The position numbers and the translations under genes are program-made. Positions 36,139 through 44,836 of a stretch of 64,000 bases of DNA are shown here, piece after piece (within the stretch, counting starts at the first letter, position 1; each line of letters starts with the position of its first letter). Location: the NCBI RefSeq assembly GCF_014062315.1, contig NZ_JACGLT010000005.1, forward strand, positions 246,845 through 310,844, in the 5' to 3' direction. This stretch comes from Gelidibacter maritimus (GTDB taxonomy: Bacteria > Bacteroidota > Bacteroidia > Flavobacteriales > Flavobacteriaceae). The notes beneath the pieces are model-generated. The model saw nothing but the letters and a program-made list of their open reading frames with translations, was not told where the DNA came from and did no database searches.

Positions 36139-37287
36139 CTATTTCACCAAAAACTGAGGTAAATTTTCCACTTTTTCACAACAGATCTGTTCCATGACTT
36201 GTTGGAATTCGCGTTTCATCAAAGAAATAGTATGATTTCCTCCTTCTTTACCTAAGGCGCCAACACCATACATAAAGCTGCGTCCCATAAAGGTAAATTC
36301 AGCACCACTTGCCATGGCTCTTGCAATATCTGGCCCTCCGCGTAACCCTGAATCGACCATGATTTTTATCTGACCTTTGAATTTTTCGGCTAAATGGGTC
36401 ATCGGCACAATAGACGATTGCCCAGCATCCAACTGGCGTCCGCCGTGATTGGAAACAATTAACCCATCAACACCAAGACCAATGGCCTTCTCAGCATCTT
36501 CCTCACTGACCACGCCTTTGATTACCAATTTACCTTTCCATTGTTCTCTTATCGAGGCGATCCGATCTGTATTTAATCGTCCAGAGAAAGTGATATCCAT
36601 CAACTCCCCCAACTTCGCTAAATCCAACCCTTTCGGCATGTACGGCTCCATAGTTTTAAAAGCAGGCCGCCCATGAATTAAGGTTTGAATGGCCCAATCT
36701 GGTTTTGTAAATATTTCAAGAATATTCTTCATGCTCATTTTAGGTGGCATGGCCAATCCGTTCCGGATATCACGTGGGCGAAATCCAAAAGTAGGCACAT
36801 CGGCTAAAATCACAAGAACATTGGTACCTGCATTGGCAGCTCTATCCAATATATCTCGTTTAATTTTCTCATCCGTTGGATGATATAGTTGAAACCACGA
36901 TTTCCCTTCGGTCAACTCCGCAATCCGTTCAATGCTTGAAGTGGTTACCGTGCTAAGTATAAAAGGGATATTATGGTCAAAGGCGGCTTTTGCCAAAATC
37001 TCTGGCGAATTGGGCCACATCAGACCCTGAAGTCCAACGGGTGCTATCCCAAAAGGCGCATCGTAGGTATGCCCAAATAATTCAGTTCTGGTGTCCGACT
37101 TATCAAACTTGGACAAGTATTGCGGCATTAATTCGACTTTCTGCAGATCGGTACGATTTTTATCTAAGTTGATATCTTCATTACAGCCACCATCTAAATA
37201 TTCAAAAGCGAACTTAGGCATTTTCACCATCGCTCTATTTCGCAAATCAGTAACAGACGGATATTTCGGGTTTATTTTTATTTCCAT
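36139..37287 (-). CDS. FMN-dependent alpha-hydroxy-acid dehydrogenase, probable L-lactate dehydrogenase
   Basis: A 382-residue FMN enzyme of the LldD family. Motifs include EYLDGGCNED near the N-terminus, the FMN/substrate block SNHGGRQLD (catalytic His and Arg) and VDSGLRGGPDIARAMASGA. It oxidises L-2-hydroxy acids and passes electrons to quinone or oxygen. It is the last gene of the fucose operon, four bases after the mutarotase. The fucose pathway ends in pyruvate plus L-lactate, so turning that lactate into pyruvate is the obvious role. Confidence 0.87.
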   Translation of the reverse strand: MEIKINPKYPSVTDLRNRAMVKMPKFAFEYLDGGCNEDINLDKNRTDLQKVELMPQYLSKFDKSDTRTELFGHTYDAPFGIAPVGLQGLMWPNSPEILAKAAFDHNIPFILSTVTTSSIERIAELTEGKSWFQLYHPTDEKIKRDILDRAANAGTNVLVILADVPTFGFRPRDIRNGLAMPPKMSMKNILEIFTKPDWAIQTLIHGRPAFKTMEPYMPKGLDLAKLGELMDITFSGRLNTDRIASIREQWKGKLVIKGVVSEEDAEKAIGLGVDGLIVSNHGGRQLDAGQSSIVPMTHLAEKFKGQIKIMVDSGLRGGPDIARAMASGAEFTFMGRSFMYGVGALGKEGGNHTISLMKREFQQVMEQICCEKVENLPQFLVK

Positions 37288-37291
37288 GTGA

Positions 37292-37633
37292 TTAGGCTTT
37301 TAATTGATATATCTGATCCATCAACACCCACTTTTCACCGTCTTTTGCCGTCGGAAGTGCTTGTTGGTATTTCCACATGAGAGATTCCCATTCTTGAACT
37401 TTAGGATTGTTGGCATCCATTTTATCCTTCCTTTCAAAAGAAAACGTTTCGTTAACTTCCATGATCATGAACAGTCGGTTTTCAACAAGATAAATTTCTA
37501 AAGCCAAAATCCCGCTATCCTTAATGCTTTTTTCGATTTCCGGCCATACGTTCTCATGGTATTTCTTATAGGCAGAAATCAGTTCGGCATCATTTATCAA
37601 GTCGAGTGCAAAACAATGTCTATTGGTTTTCAT
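37292..37633 (-). CDS. L-rhamnose/L-fucose mutarotase-like protein (RhaM/DUF718)
   Basis: A 113-residue dimeric alpha/beta-barrel protein of the RhaM family (HCFALDLINDAELISAYKKYHENVWPEI and a Trp-rich C-terminus). RhaM enzymes speed interconversion of alpha and beta sugar anomers. In this operon the sugar is most likely L-fucose, and the protein would replace the unrelated FucU mutarotase. Its start overlaps the end of the FucP gene by 14 bases. Confidence 0.85.
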   Translation of the reverse strand: MKTNRHCFALDLINDAELISAYKKYHENVWPEIEKSIKDSGILALEIYLVENRLFMIMEVNETFSFERKDKMDANNPKVQEWESLMWKYQQALPTAKDGEKWVLMDQIYQLKA

Positions 37634-38951
37634 GTTTTATAGTTTTATATCCGAAAAGTGCTACCACCGCTAAACAAATCAGCGGTAAGATAAAGGAGAA
37701 ATTAACCTCAGGAATATACCCAAGGATTTTCACATCAGCAAAACCCGGTCCGCCAATATCCAAAATACTTCCTTGTAAAACTGGCAATAATGCACCACCC
37801 ACAATGGCCATCACCAATCCGGCAGAACCAATTTTGGCTTCATCGCCCATATTATTTAAGGCAATTCCGTAAATGGTTGGGAACATAATACTCATAAAGA
37901 GCGATGTTGCTACCAAGCTATACAAACCAATATGACCGCCAATAAACACCGTAATCAAGGTGGTTACCACGCCCCCTATTCCAAAAATAAACAATAATTT
38001 GGAAGGGCCAATCCGCTTCATCGACAGGGTACCTACCCATCTTCCCGAAAGAAATAGTAGCATTGCGCCTACATTATACCAAGTGGCAGTTAAGTGTTCT
38101 TCTCTTGGCAAGGTCGCATTTAAATTGTCTACATATTGAAAAATGAAGGTCCAACACATAATCTGCGCACCTACATAAAACATTTGTGCGATCACCCCGG
38201 TAATGTATGTTTTATTTTTTACCAGGATTTTAAACGTATTTGAAAGTGCAATTTTTGAATGCGCTTCCACCTTCGGAAATTTCACCATCATGATGGCCAC
38301 CATAATAATCAAGACCAAAACGCCCAAGGCAATGTAGGGCACACTGATGACGCTTAAATCGTTTTCCCGAATGGCCGCCATTTCTGAACTTGACAAGGCC
38401 TGATATGCTTCTTCGGTAAATTCTACGGAACGTAAAGCATCAATGATAAATACCTGCGCAATGATCATTCCCGTTAAAGACCCTATCGGATTAAATGCCT
38501 GTGCTAAATTGAGGCGTTGGGTAGCGGTTTCTTTAGGACCCAATGCCAGAATCAACGGATTGGAAGTGGTTTCTAAAAATGCCAAGCCGCAGGTCATGAC
38601 CCATAAGGAAACCAAAAAGTAATTAAAGATTTCAAACTTCGCAGCTGGAAAAAACAAAAAAGCACCAATAGCATATAGCGATAACCCGACAAGAATTCCA
38701 GATTTATAACTGTATTTTCTGATAAACAATGCCGCTGGTAAAGCCATAAAGAAGTAGCCGAAATAAAAAGCAAACTGAACCAATGAGGCTTGCGTATTTG
38801 AAAGTTCGGGCATAACCTTTTTAAAGGCAGAAACCATCGGATTCGTCAAGTCATTCGCTATTCCCCACAGTGCAAACAGGGAGGTGATCAATATAAACGG
38901 TAGCAGGATGTTTCTCGAAACGAGTGGTTGTTTTATGGCGTTTTTCATCAT
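37620..38951 (-). CDS. fucP: FucP-type L-fucose:proton symporter (MFS)
   Basis: A 443-residue MFS protein of the FucP/GluP branch, with 12 predicted spans. Typical blocks: FALWGIANDLTNPMVSAFKK in span 1, SLVQFAFYFGYFFMALPAALF in span 2 and TSNPLILALGP. FucP imports L-fucose with protons. The start ATG overlaps the stop of the preceding SDR gene by one base (TAATG). Every adjacent enzyme fits fucose breakdown, so the substrate assignment is firm for this family. Confidence 0.88.
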   Translation of the reverse strand: MMKNAIKQPLVSRNILLPFILITSLFALWGIANDLTNPMVSAFKKVMPELSNTQASLVQFAFYFGYFFMALPAALFIRKYSYKSGILVGLSLYAIGAFLFFPAAKFEIFNYFLVSLWVMTCGLAFLETTSNPLILALGPKETATQRLNLAQAFNPIGSLTGMIIAQVFIIDALRSVEFTEEAYQALSSSEMAAIRENDLSVISVPYIALGVLVLIIMVAIMMVKFPKVEAHSKIALSNTFKILVKNKTYITGVIAQMFYVGAQIMCWTFIFQYVDNLNATLPREEHLTATWYNVGAMLLFLSGRWVGTLSMKRIGPSKLLFIFGIGGVVTTLITVFIGGHIGLYSLVATSLFMSIMFPTIYGIALNNMGDEAKIGSAGLVMAIVGGALLPVLQGSILDIGGPGFADVKILGYIPEVNFSFILPLICLAVVALFGYKTIKHENQ

Positions 38952-39730
38952 TATAGCGAGCGGTCTAAATGGGTATACCCACCATCAACAAACAAAAGCT
39001 GTCCGGTGGTATGGCTTGAGACTTCAGATAACAAAAATGCCACGGTATTTGCAATTTCGATATCGGTGGTCATTCGGTTTTCTAAAGGAATATGTTTGGT
39101 AATACTTGCTAATTTTTCCTCGGGATTTGGGAAGGTATCCAACCATTTCTTATATAATGGCGTGTAACATTCGGCAACAATAACGGTATTTACGCGAATA
39201 CTGTAAGGCAATAATTCCACTGCCCACTCTCTCGTCAATGCATTTCTGGCACCATTGGCAGCGGCATAACCTGAAGTTCCCCCTTGACCGGTAACCGAAG
39301 TTTTTGATCCAATATTTACGATAGCACCTTTAGTCTTTTTGAGTTCGGGCAAGGCATGGTGTGCCATGGCATAATAATGTGCAACGTTGCGTTGAATGGA
39401 GCGCATAAAATGGTCATAATTGCCATGTTCAAGTCCCACATTATCATTAACACCCGCATTATTGACCAAACCATCAAGACGACCGAATTCCTTGATCACA
39501 CTATCCATTGCATTTTTACAGGCAACTTGATCGGTTAATTCTGCCAAAGCATAAAATGCCTGCCCGCCATTGTCTTTTATAGTATTCACCGCTTTTATAA
39601 CATCTTGCTCATTTCGACCTAAAATTACAGGAATGGCACCCTCTTGGACCAACACTTTGCAAATGCCATTACCAATTCCTTTTGAGCCGCCAGTAACAAC
39701 AATGACTTTATCTTTTAGTTTTAAATCCAT
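38951..39730 (-). CDS. SDR protein, probable L-fucose dehydrogenase (atypical active site)
   Basis: A 259-residue classical SDR. The cofactor motif TGGSKGIG is near 14-21, VNNAG near 90-94 and the catalytic Ser in NIGSKTS. The expected YxxxK motif reads YAAAN: the catalytic lysine position is Asn, confirmed in the DNA (39261-39275). Other features (TSGYAAANGARNALTREWAVEL, VIVAECYTPLY) resemble L-fucose dehydrogenases. By pathway position it would oxidise L-fucose to L-fucono-lactone with NAD(P). The missing lysine leaves catalysis uncertain; it may be a family variant using another residue. Confidence 0.75.
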   Translation of the reverse strand: MDLKLKDKVIVVTGGSKGIGNGICKVLVQEGAIPVILGRNEQDVIKAVNTIKDNGGQAFYALAELTDQVACKNAMDSVIKEFGRLDGLVNNAGVNDNVGLEHGNYDHFMRSIQRNVAHYYAMAHHALPELKKTKGAIVNIGSKTSVTGQGGTSGYAAANGARNALTREWAVELLPYSIRVNTVIVAECYTPLYKKWLDTFPNPEEKLASITKHIPLENRMTTDIEIANTVAFLLSEVSSHTTGQLLFVDGGYTHLDRSL

Positions 39731-39734
39731 AAGT

Positions 39735-40565
39735 TTAATCTTCTAAATGGTACCAGGTTTTGGCGTTCAAGCCCATAATTTGTTGTTGTTCGGTTTCTGA
39801 AAATTTCGAAATATAATCTTCAACAAGCGATAGCGTTTCTGTATAATTTCCCGCCAATAAACTGACCGGCCAATCGCTGCCAAAAAGTGTTCTTTTGGTT
39901 CCGAAGACATTAAAAATCACATCCAGATAGGGTTCCATGTTAGCATTATCCCAATCTTTCCAATCCGCTTCCGTAGTTAATCCTGAAACCTTGCAGGCCA
40001 CATTTTCAAACCCAGATAGTGTTTCCATCTGGCTTTTCCACGGCTCTATTTTCCCGTCCTTGATATAAGGTTTTGCGCCATGGTCCAGAATGAATTTTTG
40101 CTTCGGAAATGCCTCTACCAGTTTAATGGCGTCCTCCAATTGATGTGGGAAAATTAAGATATCATAAGTCAGATTGTATTTTTCCAATGCTGAAATGCCG
40201 TTTTGAAAATCCTTGCGAAGCATAAAACCAACAGGTTCCGCCTGGACGATGTGTCGCAGACCTTTGAGCTTTCTGTGTTTTGAAAATTGCTGTAAACGAT
40301 TTTCGATAGTGCCACTACACAAATCCAACCAGCCCACAACACCTTTGATAAAATCATGTTGATTGGCCAAATCCAATAAAAACTTAGTCTCGGCTTCTGA
40401 TGTGTCGGCCTGAACTGCAACACAGCCATCCAATTGATGTTGCTGCAATACTGGCTTTAGGTTTTCGGGCAGGAAATCGCGTTGGATTACGGACATGTCA
40501 TCCGTAATCCAAGCATCTCTTTGCGGATCAAATTTCCAGAAATGTTGATGTGTGTCTATTCGCAT
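39735..40565 (-). CDS. Amidohydrolase, probable L-fucono-lactonase
   Basis: A 276-residue TIM-barrel metal hydrolase of the amidohydrolase-2 family. The HxH metal motif is at the very start (RIDTHQHFW), with later ligands in LDHGAKP and the conserved LFGSDWPVS near the C-terminus. Relatives in fucose, rhamnose and galactose operons hydrolyse sugar-acid lactones. Here it should open L-fucono-1,5-lactone to L-fuconate. It starts one base before the stop of the preceding gene's neighbour, i.e. directly abutting the FAH-family gene. Confidence 0.85.
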   Translation of the reverse strand: MRIDTHQHFWKFDPQRDAWITDDMSVIQRDFLPENLKPVLQQHQLDGCVAVQADTSEAETKFLLDLANQHDFIKGVVGWLDLCSGTIENRLQQFSKHRKLKGLRHIVQAEPVGFMLRKDFQNGISALEKYNLTYDILIFPHQLEDAIKLVEAFPKQKFILDHGAKPYIKDGKIEPWKSQMETLSGFENVACKVSGLTTEADWKDWDNANMEPYLDVIFNVFGTKRTLFGSDWPVSLLAGNYTETLSLVEDYISKFSETEQQQIMGLNAKTWYHLED

Positions 40566-41417
40566 TTATTTGTAGGCTACTGCTGTTTGTTCCTGTACCC
40601 CTAAACCTTCAATTCCTAAGCGCATGACGTCTCCTGGCTTTAAATAACGTGGGGGTTGAAATCCTAATCCAACACCAAAAGGCGTTCCTGTTGAAATGAC
40701 ATCCCCAGGCAACAAGGTCATAAACTGACTGATATATGACACGCAATGCTGGATATTGAAAATAAAATCGGAGGTTGATGAGTCCTGCAAGCGTTCGCCA
40801 TTGACCTCCAACCATAGATGTAGATTGTTGCCATCTTCTATTTCATCCTTTGTAGCCATAAATGGTCCTAAAGGGGCGAACGTATCACAGCCTTTTCCTT
40901 TGCACCACTGGCCTTCTTTTTCAATTTGGAAGGCGCGTTCAGACACATCGTTATGCAAGACATAACCTGCGATATAATCGTCTGCTTCTTCTACAGATAT
41001 ATATGACGCTTTTTTACCAATAACAATGGCCAATTCCACTTCCCAATCCGTTTTCTCACTGTTTTTTGGAATAATGACATTATCGTTTGGACCGACAATT
41101 GCCGTTGTCGATTTAAAGAACAAAACAGGTTCTGATGGCACTTTAGCTCCAGTTTCGGCAGCGTGCTGGGCATAATTTAACCCGACACAGACCAATTTTG
41201 AAGGTCTTCCTATTGGTGATCCCAATCGTACCGAATCATCAACGGTTGGACAATTTTCTTGGTTAGTTTTTAACCAGTCCTTTAAACGTTCCAAGCCATT
41301 GGTTTCGAAGAATTTTTCATCGAAATCTTCGCCAAAACTGCTGACGTCAATACGTTTATTTTCTAATTGAAGTCCTGGTTTTTCTTGGCCTTCCGACCCA
41401 AATCTTATGAGTTTCAT
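40566..41417 (-). CDS. FAH-family 2,4-diketo-3-deoxy-L-fuconate hydrolase
   Basis: A 283-residue fumarylacetoacetate hydrolase-family protein. Family blocks: CVGLNYAQHAAE, FFKSTTAIVGPND, the metal ligands in DWEVELAIVIG, GYVLHNDVSER and STGTPFGVGLG. The enzyme cleaves the carbon-carbon bond of 2,4-diketo-3-deoxy-L-fuconate to pyruvate and L-lactate. It lies between the two dehydrogenase steps of the same operon, which makes this substrate far more likely than aromatic catabolites. Confidence 0.87.
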   Translation of the reverse strand: MKLIRFGSEGQEKPGLQLENKRIDVSSFGEDFDEKFFETNGLERLKDWLKTNQENCPTVDDSVRLGSPIGRPSKLVCVGLNYAQHAAETGAKVPSEPVLFFKSTTAIVGPNDNVIIPKNSEKTDWEVELAIVIGKKASYISVEEADDYIAGYVLHNDVSERAFQIEKEGQWCKGKGCDTFAPLGPFMATKDEIEDGNNLHLWLEVNGERLQDSSTSDFIFNIQHCVSYISQFMTLLPGDVISTGTPFGVGLGFQPPRYLKPGDVMRLGIEGLGVQEQTAVAYK

Positions 41418-41484
41418 TGTAAACTATTATTTATTTTCTATTATTATATTTTATTGGTTTTATCACTATCGGAAAGGATGGAAA

Positions 41485-42261
41485 TCACCCATTCAACTTA
41501 ATAAAACCACCATCAATTGGGAAATCTGTTCCCGTAATAAACGCGGCTTCATCACTACATAGATAGAGTGCCAAATTCGCAATTTCTTCAGGTTTCCCCA
41601 TGCGTCCGATAGGCTGTGTTTTTGAGAGATTCTCAAACATTTCCGCTTGATTATCGGGATAATTTTTGGCTATAAATCCATCCACAAACGGCGTATGCAC
41701 ACGCGCTGGCGAGATGCAATTACACCGGATACCTTCTGCGACATAATCTTTTGCCACCGAATAGGTCATGGTCAAGACCGCACCTTTGGTCATGGAATAG
41801 GCAAATCGATCTGAAATCCCGACTGAAGAGGCGATGGAAGCCATATTAACGATTACACCTTTTTTCTGCTTTTTAAAATGTGGGATGGCCGCTTTCATGC
41901 CGTTATAAACCCCTTTGATGTTAACGTTATACAATCGGTCCAAATCCTCAGAATTGGTGTTTTCTATATTTCCAACATGGGCAATTCCAGCATTGTTCAC
42001 CAAAATATCGATGGCATTGTTATTAGCTATCTTGCTAAAAATGGCTTCCACTTGTTCTTGATTGGCCACATCACATTGGTAAAAACTTGCCGAACCACTA
42101 TCTTTTTCAATTTCTGAAACGGTTGCTTTTCCATTTTCAACATTGAAATCCAAAATACAAACGTTCGCACCATGTTTTGCAAATGTGGTGGCAATTGCTT
42201 TTCCTATCCCACTTCCACCACCTGTGATGATGGCTGTTTTTCCTTTTAAACTGAATACCAT
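41485..42261 (-). CDS. SDR protein, probable 2-keto-3-deoxy-L-fuconate dehydrogenase
   Basis: A 258-residue classical SDR with intact active site: TGGGSGIG near 13-20, NNAG near 90-93, catalytic Ser in NMASIASS and YSMTK with the usual Tyr and Lys. By pathway position it oxidises 2-keto-3-deoxy-L-fuconate to the 2,4-diketo compound with NAD. It is two bases downstream of the fuconate dehydratase gene, consistent with coupled translation. Confidence 0.85.
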   Translation of the reverse strand: MVFSLKGKTAIITGGGSGIGKAIATTFAKHGANVCILDFNVENGKATVSEIEKDSGSASFYQCDVANQEQVEAIFSKIANNNAIDILVNNAGIAHVGNIENTNSEDLDRLYNVNIKGVYNGMKAAIPHFKKQKKGVIVNMASIASSVGISDRFAYSMTKGAVLTMTYSVAKDYVAEGIRCNCISPARVHTPFVDGFIAKNYPDNQAEMFENLSKTQPIGRMGKPEEIANLALYLCSDEAAFITGTDFPIDGGFIKLNG

Positions 42262-42263
42262 AA

Positions 42264-43583
42264 TTATGCTTTTTGTAATTTTTTAGTCCAAACCTCTCCG
42301 TTCGGAAAACTATAGGTTTCCAACGACTCTGGTTTCATGGTGATGCTATATCCTGGAAGTTGTGGTGGCATGTAAGCGCCGTTTTTGATCACTACAGGAT
42401 CAAAGAAATGCTCATGTAAATGATCGACATATTCAATGATCCGATCTTCCATGGTGGCACTGACACAAATATAATCAATCATTGATAAATGCTGTACATA
42501 TTCGCAGAGGCCAACACCTCCTGCATGCGGACAAACAGGGACCTTATATTTTGCAGCCATCACTAAAATGGCTAAAATCTCATTGACCCCACCAACGCGG
42601 CAACTATCAATCTGACAAATCTGTAAGGCATCGGCCATAATCAATTGTTTAAATACCACTCGATTCTGACAATGTTCCCCAGTGGCAACCTTTATTGGTG
42701 CTACGGCCTTGGCAATTTTGGCGTGACCTAAAATATCGTCTGGACTGGTAGGCTCTTCAATCCAATACGGATTGAATTTTTTGAGCGATGCCATATTTTC
42801 TATGGCCTCATCCACATCCCATTTTTGGTTGGCATCCATCATCAGTTGTAAATCGTCTCCAATTTCCTCACGGATAATCTGTGCCCTGCGCATATCATCC
42901 TGCAAATCAGAACCGACTTTAATTTTCATATGCTTAAACCCATCCGCTTTCGCCTCTTGGCATAATCTACGCATTTTATCATCACTATAGCCCAACCACC
43001 CCGCAGATGTGGTATAGGCAGGATAGCCATCTTTTAGTAAAATGTCAATCCGTTCTTGTTTGGTGGCTTCATTACTCCTAAGAAGTTCTAAGGCTTCCTC
43101 GGGAGTTATGGCGTCTGTGATATAGGTGAAATCAATACATTTCACAAATTCTTCCGGAGACATATCGGCAATTAATTTCCAAAGTGGCTTGCCTTCAACC
43201 TTCGCATATAAATCCCAAACGGCATTGACAACGGCACCCGTAGCCAAATGGATGACTCCTTTTTCAGGACCCAACCAACGCAGCTGGCTATCGCCTGTGA
43301 TCATCTTCCAGAAATCACCCATATTCTGCGTGAAGGATTCCAAGGTTTTACCTATGATCAAATGAGAAAGTGACTCAATGGCCGCCACGCATAATTCGTT
43401 GCCGCGACCAATGGTGAAGGTTAATCCGTGACCTTCAAATTCTGGGTGGTCGGTTTTTAAAATGACATAGGCTGCTGAATAATCAGGATCCGTATTCATA
43501 GCGTCAGAACCGTCCAATTCATCACTTGTGGGAAAACGGACATCTTTGGTTAAGACTTCGGTTATGGTAATTGGTTTTTTCAT
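42264..43583 (-). CDS. L-fuconate dehydratase (enolase superfamily)
   Basis: A 439-residue mandelate-racemase-group enolase. Catalytic and metal residues in order: KIKVG (KxK pair), MDANQKW (Asp), WIEEP (Glu), ATGEHC (Glu) and PHAGGVGL (His). Length and blocks match L-fuconate dehydratase rather than the shorter galactonate or mannonate enzymes. It removes water from L-fuconate to give 2-keto-3-deoxy-L-fuconate. It is the first gene of the fucose operon; the AraC gene lies 166 bases upstream on the same strand. Confidence 0.9.
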   Translation of the reverse strand: MKKPITITEVLTKDVRFPTSDELDGSDAMNTDPDYSAAYVILKTDHPEFEGHGLTFTIGRGNELCVAAIESLSHLIIGKTLESFTQNMGDFWKMITGDSQLRWLGPEKGVIHLATGAVVNAVWDLYAKVEGKPLWKLIADMSPEEFVKCIDFTYITDAITPEEALELLRSNEATKQERIDILLKDGYPAYTTSAGWLGYSDDKMRRLCQEAKADGFKHMKIKVGSDLQDDMRRAQIIREEIGDDLQLMMDANQKWDVDEAIENMASLKKFNPYWIEEPTSPDDILGHAKIAKAVAPIKVATGEHCQNRVVFKQLIMADALQICQIDSCRVGGVNEILAILVMAAKYKVPVCPHAGGVGLCEYVQHLSMIDYICVSATMEDRIIEYVDHLHEHFFDPVVIKNGAYMPPQLPGYSITMKPESLETYSFPNGEVWTKKLQKA

Positions 43584-43672
43584 TTTTTAGTACGTATTGT
43601 TATAGGTCATTTGCAATTTTGGCCGATTAGAGTCTTTTCTACCCAATCCATGAGACCTCCTTGATAATCTTT

Positions 43673-43680
43673 CAAAGCTA
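43673..43680 (-). promoter_or_regulatory. -7 promoter element of the fucose operon
   Basis: Minus-strand TAGCTTTG at 43680-43673 fits the TAnnTTTG consensus, 90 bases before the dehydratase ATG. No TTG is found at the -33 position, which would fit a promoter that depends on the adjacent AraC activator. Confidence 0.45.
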
Positions 43681-43748
43681 TACTATGAATCTTAATAAAT
43701 CCACTAATAATTACACCCCTACTAATACTATTTTTGCATTAGAGCACA

Positions 43749-44627
43749 TTATATCGACTCTTTTGTATATTTACTATGCTTCTTCAAATAAGCCGACGGT
43801 GACATACTCTTGATCATTTTAAACTGCCGGTTGAAATTTGAAAGATTGTTAAATCCTGATTCGTAGGCGATAGCAGCAACATTCAGTTCATTCTCAATAA
43901 GCAATTTACACGCGTAACCGATCCTAATTTCATTGACATACTTTGAAAATGTTTTTCGATGCACACGTTTAAACGAGCGGCTGAATGCCGATGGATTCAT
44001 TTTTACAATATCAGCGACTGTATTAAGATCAATATCCTTGTTAAAGTTATTAAAAATAAACGCAATAACTTTGTTAGATAGGTCTGATTCCTCGAGTCTT
44101 AAAGAGGCCACATAGCCTGAACTGGCCAGGAGCTTAAAGTCATCGTGCAAAGCTAATTGATGGAGAATGCCAATGAACTGATGTGTTTTATTAAAATCGG
44201 TTTCGTCATTTAGTTTTACAATGGCCTGTAGGAAAGCTTCCGGCAGGTTCCTAAACTGAATGCCCTGTTCTGCTTTTTTAAAAAGGGCAACGATAGGTTT
44301 TATTTCAGGCAGTTGTAAAAATGTACTTCCTAAAAAATCTTCCCTGAAATGAATAGCAACAGCCTCCGCCCTTAAGTTTTTATCTTCCTGAAAATACTTA
44401 GGATCATTCAACCACATATGTGGCAAATTTTTTCCAATAAGCACGACATCTTTGGGCTGAAATTTCTTAATGCTATCGCCAATAAAACGCGTGCCCTTAC
44501 TTTTAAGAACAACCACCAATTCCAATTCGGGATGGTAGTGCCAAATTTTAAGAAAATTGGCGTAACTGTTTTTTCTTACCGATATCGCAGATGCAGTATG
44601 ACTACGATCTAATAAATGTAATTTCAT
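43749..44627 (-). CDS. AraC-family regulator of the fucose operon
   Basis: A 292-residue protein with an N-terminal cupin sensor domain (WHYHPELELVVVLKSKG, about 29-45) and a C-terminal double HTH (about 185-285: DIDLNTVADIVKMNPSAFSRSFKR, then NVAAIAYESGFNNLSNFNRQFK). It is oriented with and just upstream of the dehydratase gene and is probably the fucose-responsive activator. The effector is an inference from position. Confidence 0.85.
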   Translation of the reverse strand: MKLHLLDRSHTASAISVRKNSYANFLKIWHYHPELELVVVLKSKGTRFIGDSIKKFQPKDVVLIGKNLPHMWLNDPKYFQEDKNLRAEAVAIHFREDFLGSTFLQLPEIKPIVALFKKAEQGIQFRNLPEAFLQAIVKLNDETDFNKTHQFIGILHQLALHDDFKLLASSGYVASLRLEESDLSNKVIAFIFNNFNKDIDLNTVADIVKMNPSAFSRSFKRVHRKTFSKYVNEIRIGYACKLLIENELNVAAIAYESGFNNLSNFNRQFKMIKSMSPSAYLKKHSKYTKESI

Positions 44628-44755
44628 GACTATGAAAATAGCACTTTGTAAGCAATTTTTAGCTTATTGTGCAATAAAAGTATCACATCAGTAAACGATT
44701 ATAGTTTGGATCGGGTTCATTCTTCCACAGTCTCAAGTTTTCATCACCATCCTAT

Positions 44756-44805
44756 AAAAAAAACACATCATATTTTGGTTTTGTAAAACCCTAATATGAT
44801 GTGTT
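44756..44805 (-). terminator. Strong rho-independent terminator after the GGT gene
   Basis: Outer stem of 13 perfect base pairs (44762-44774 with 44793-44805). Beyond a 2x2 internal loop there is an inner stem GGTTTT/AAAACC (44777-44782 with 44785-44790). On the minus strand the hairpin is followed by a T run (44761-44756). It begins 32 bases after the GGT stop codon. Confidence 0.85.
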
Positions 44806-44836
44806 ATATATTCAATTTTGATGTGTCTTGCTCAAT

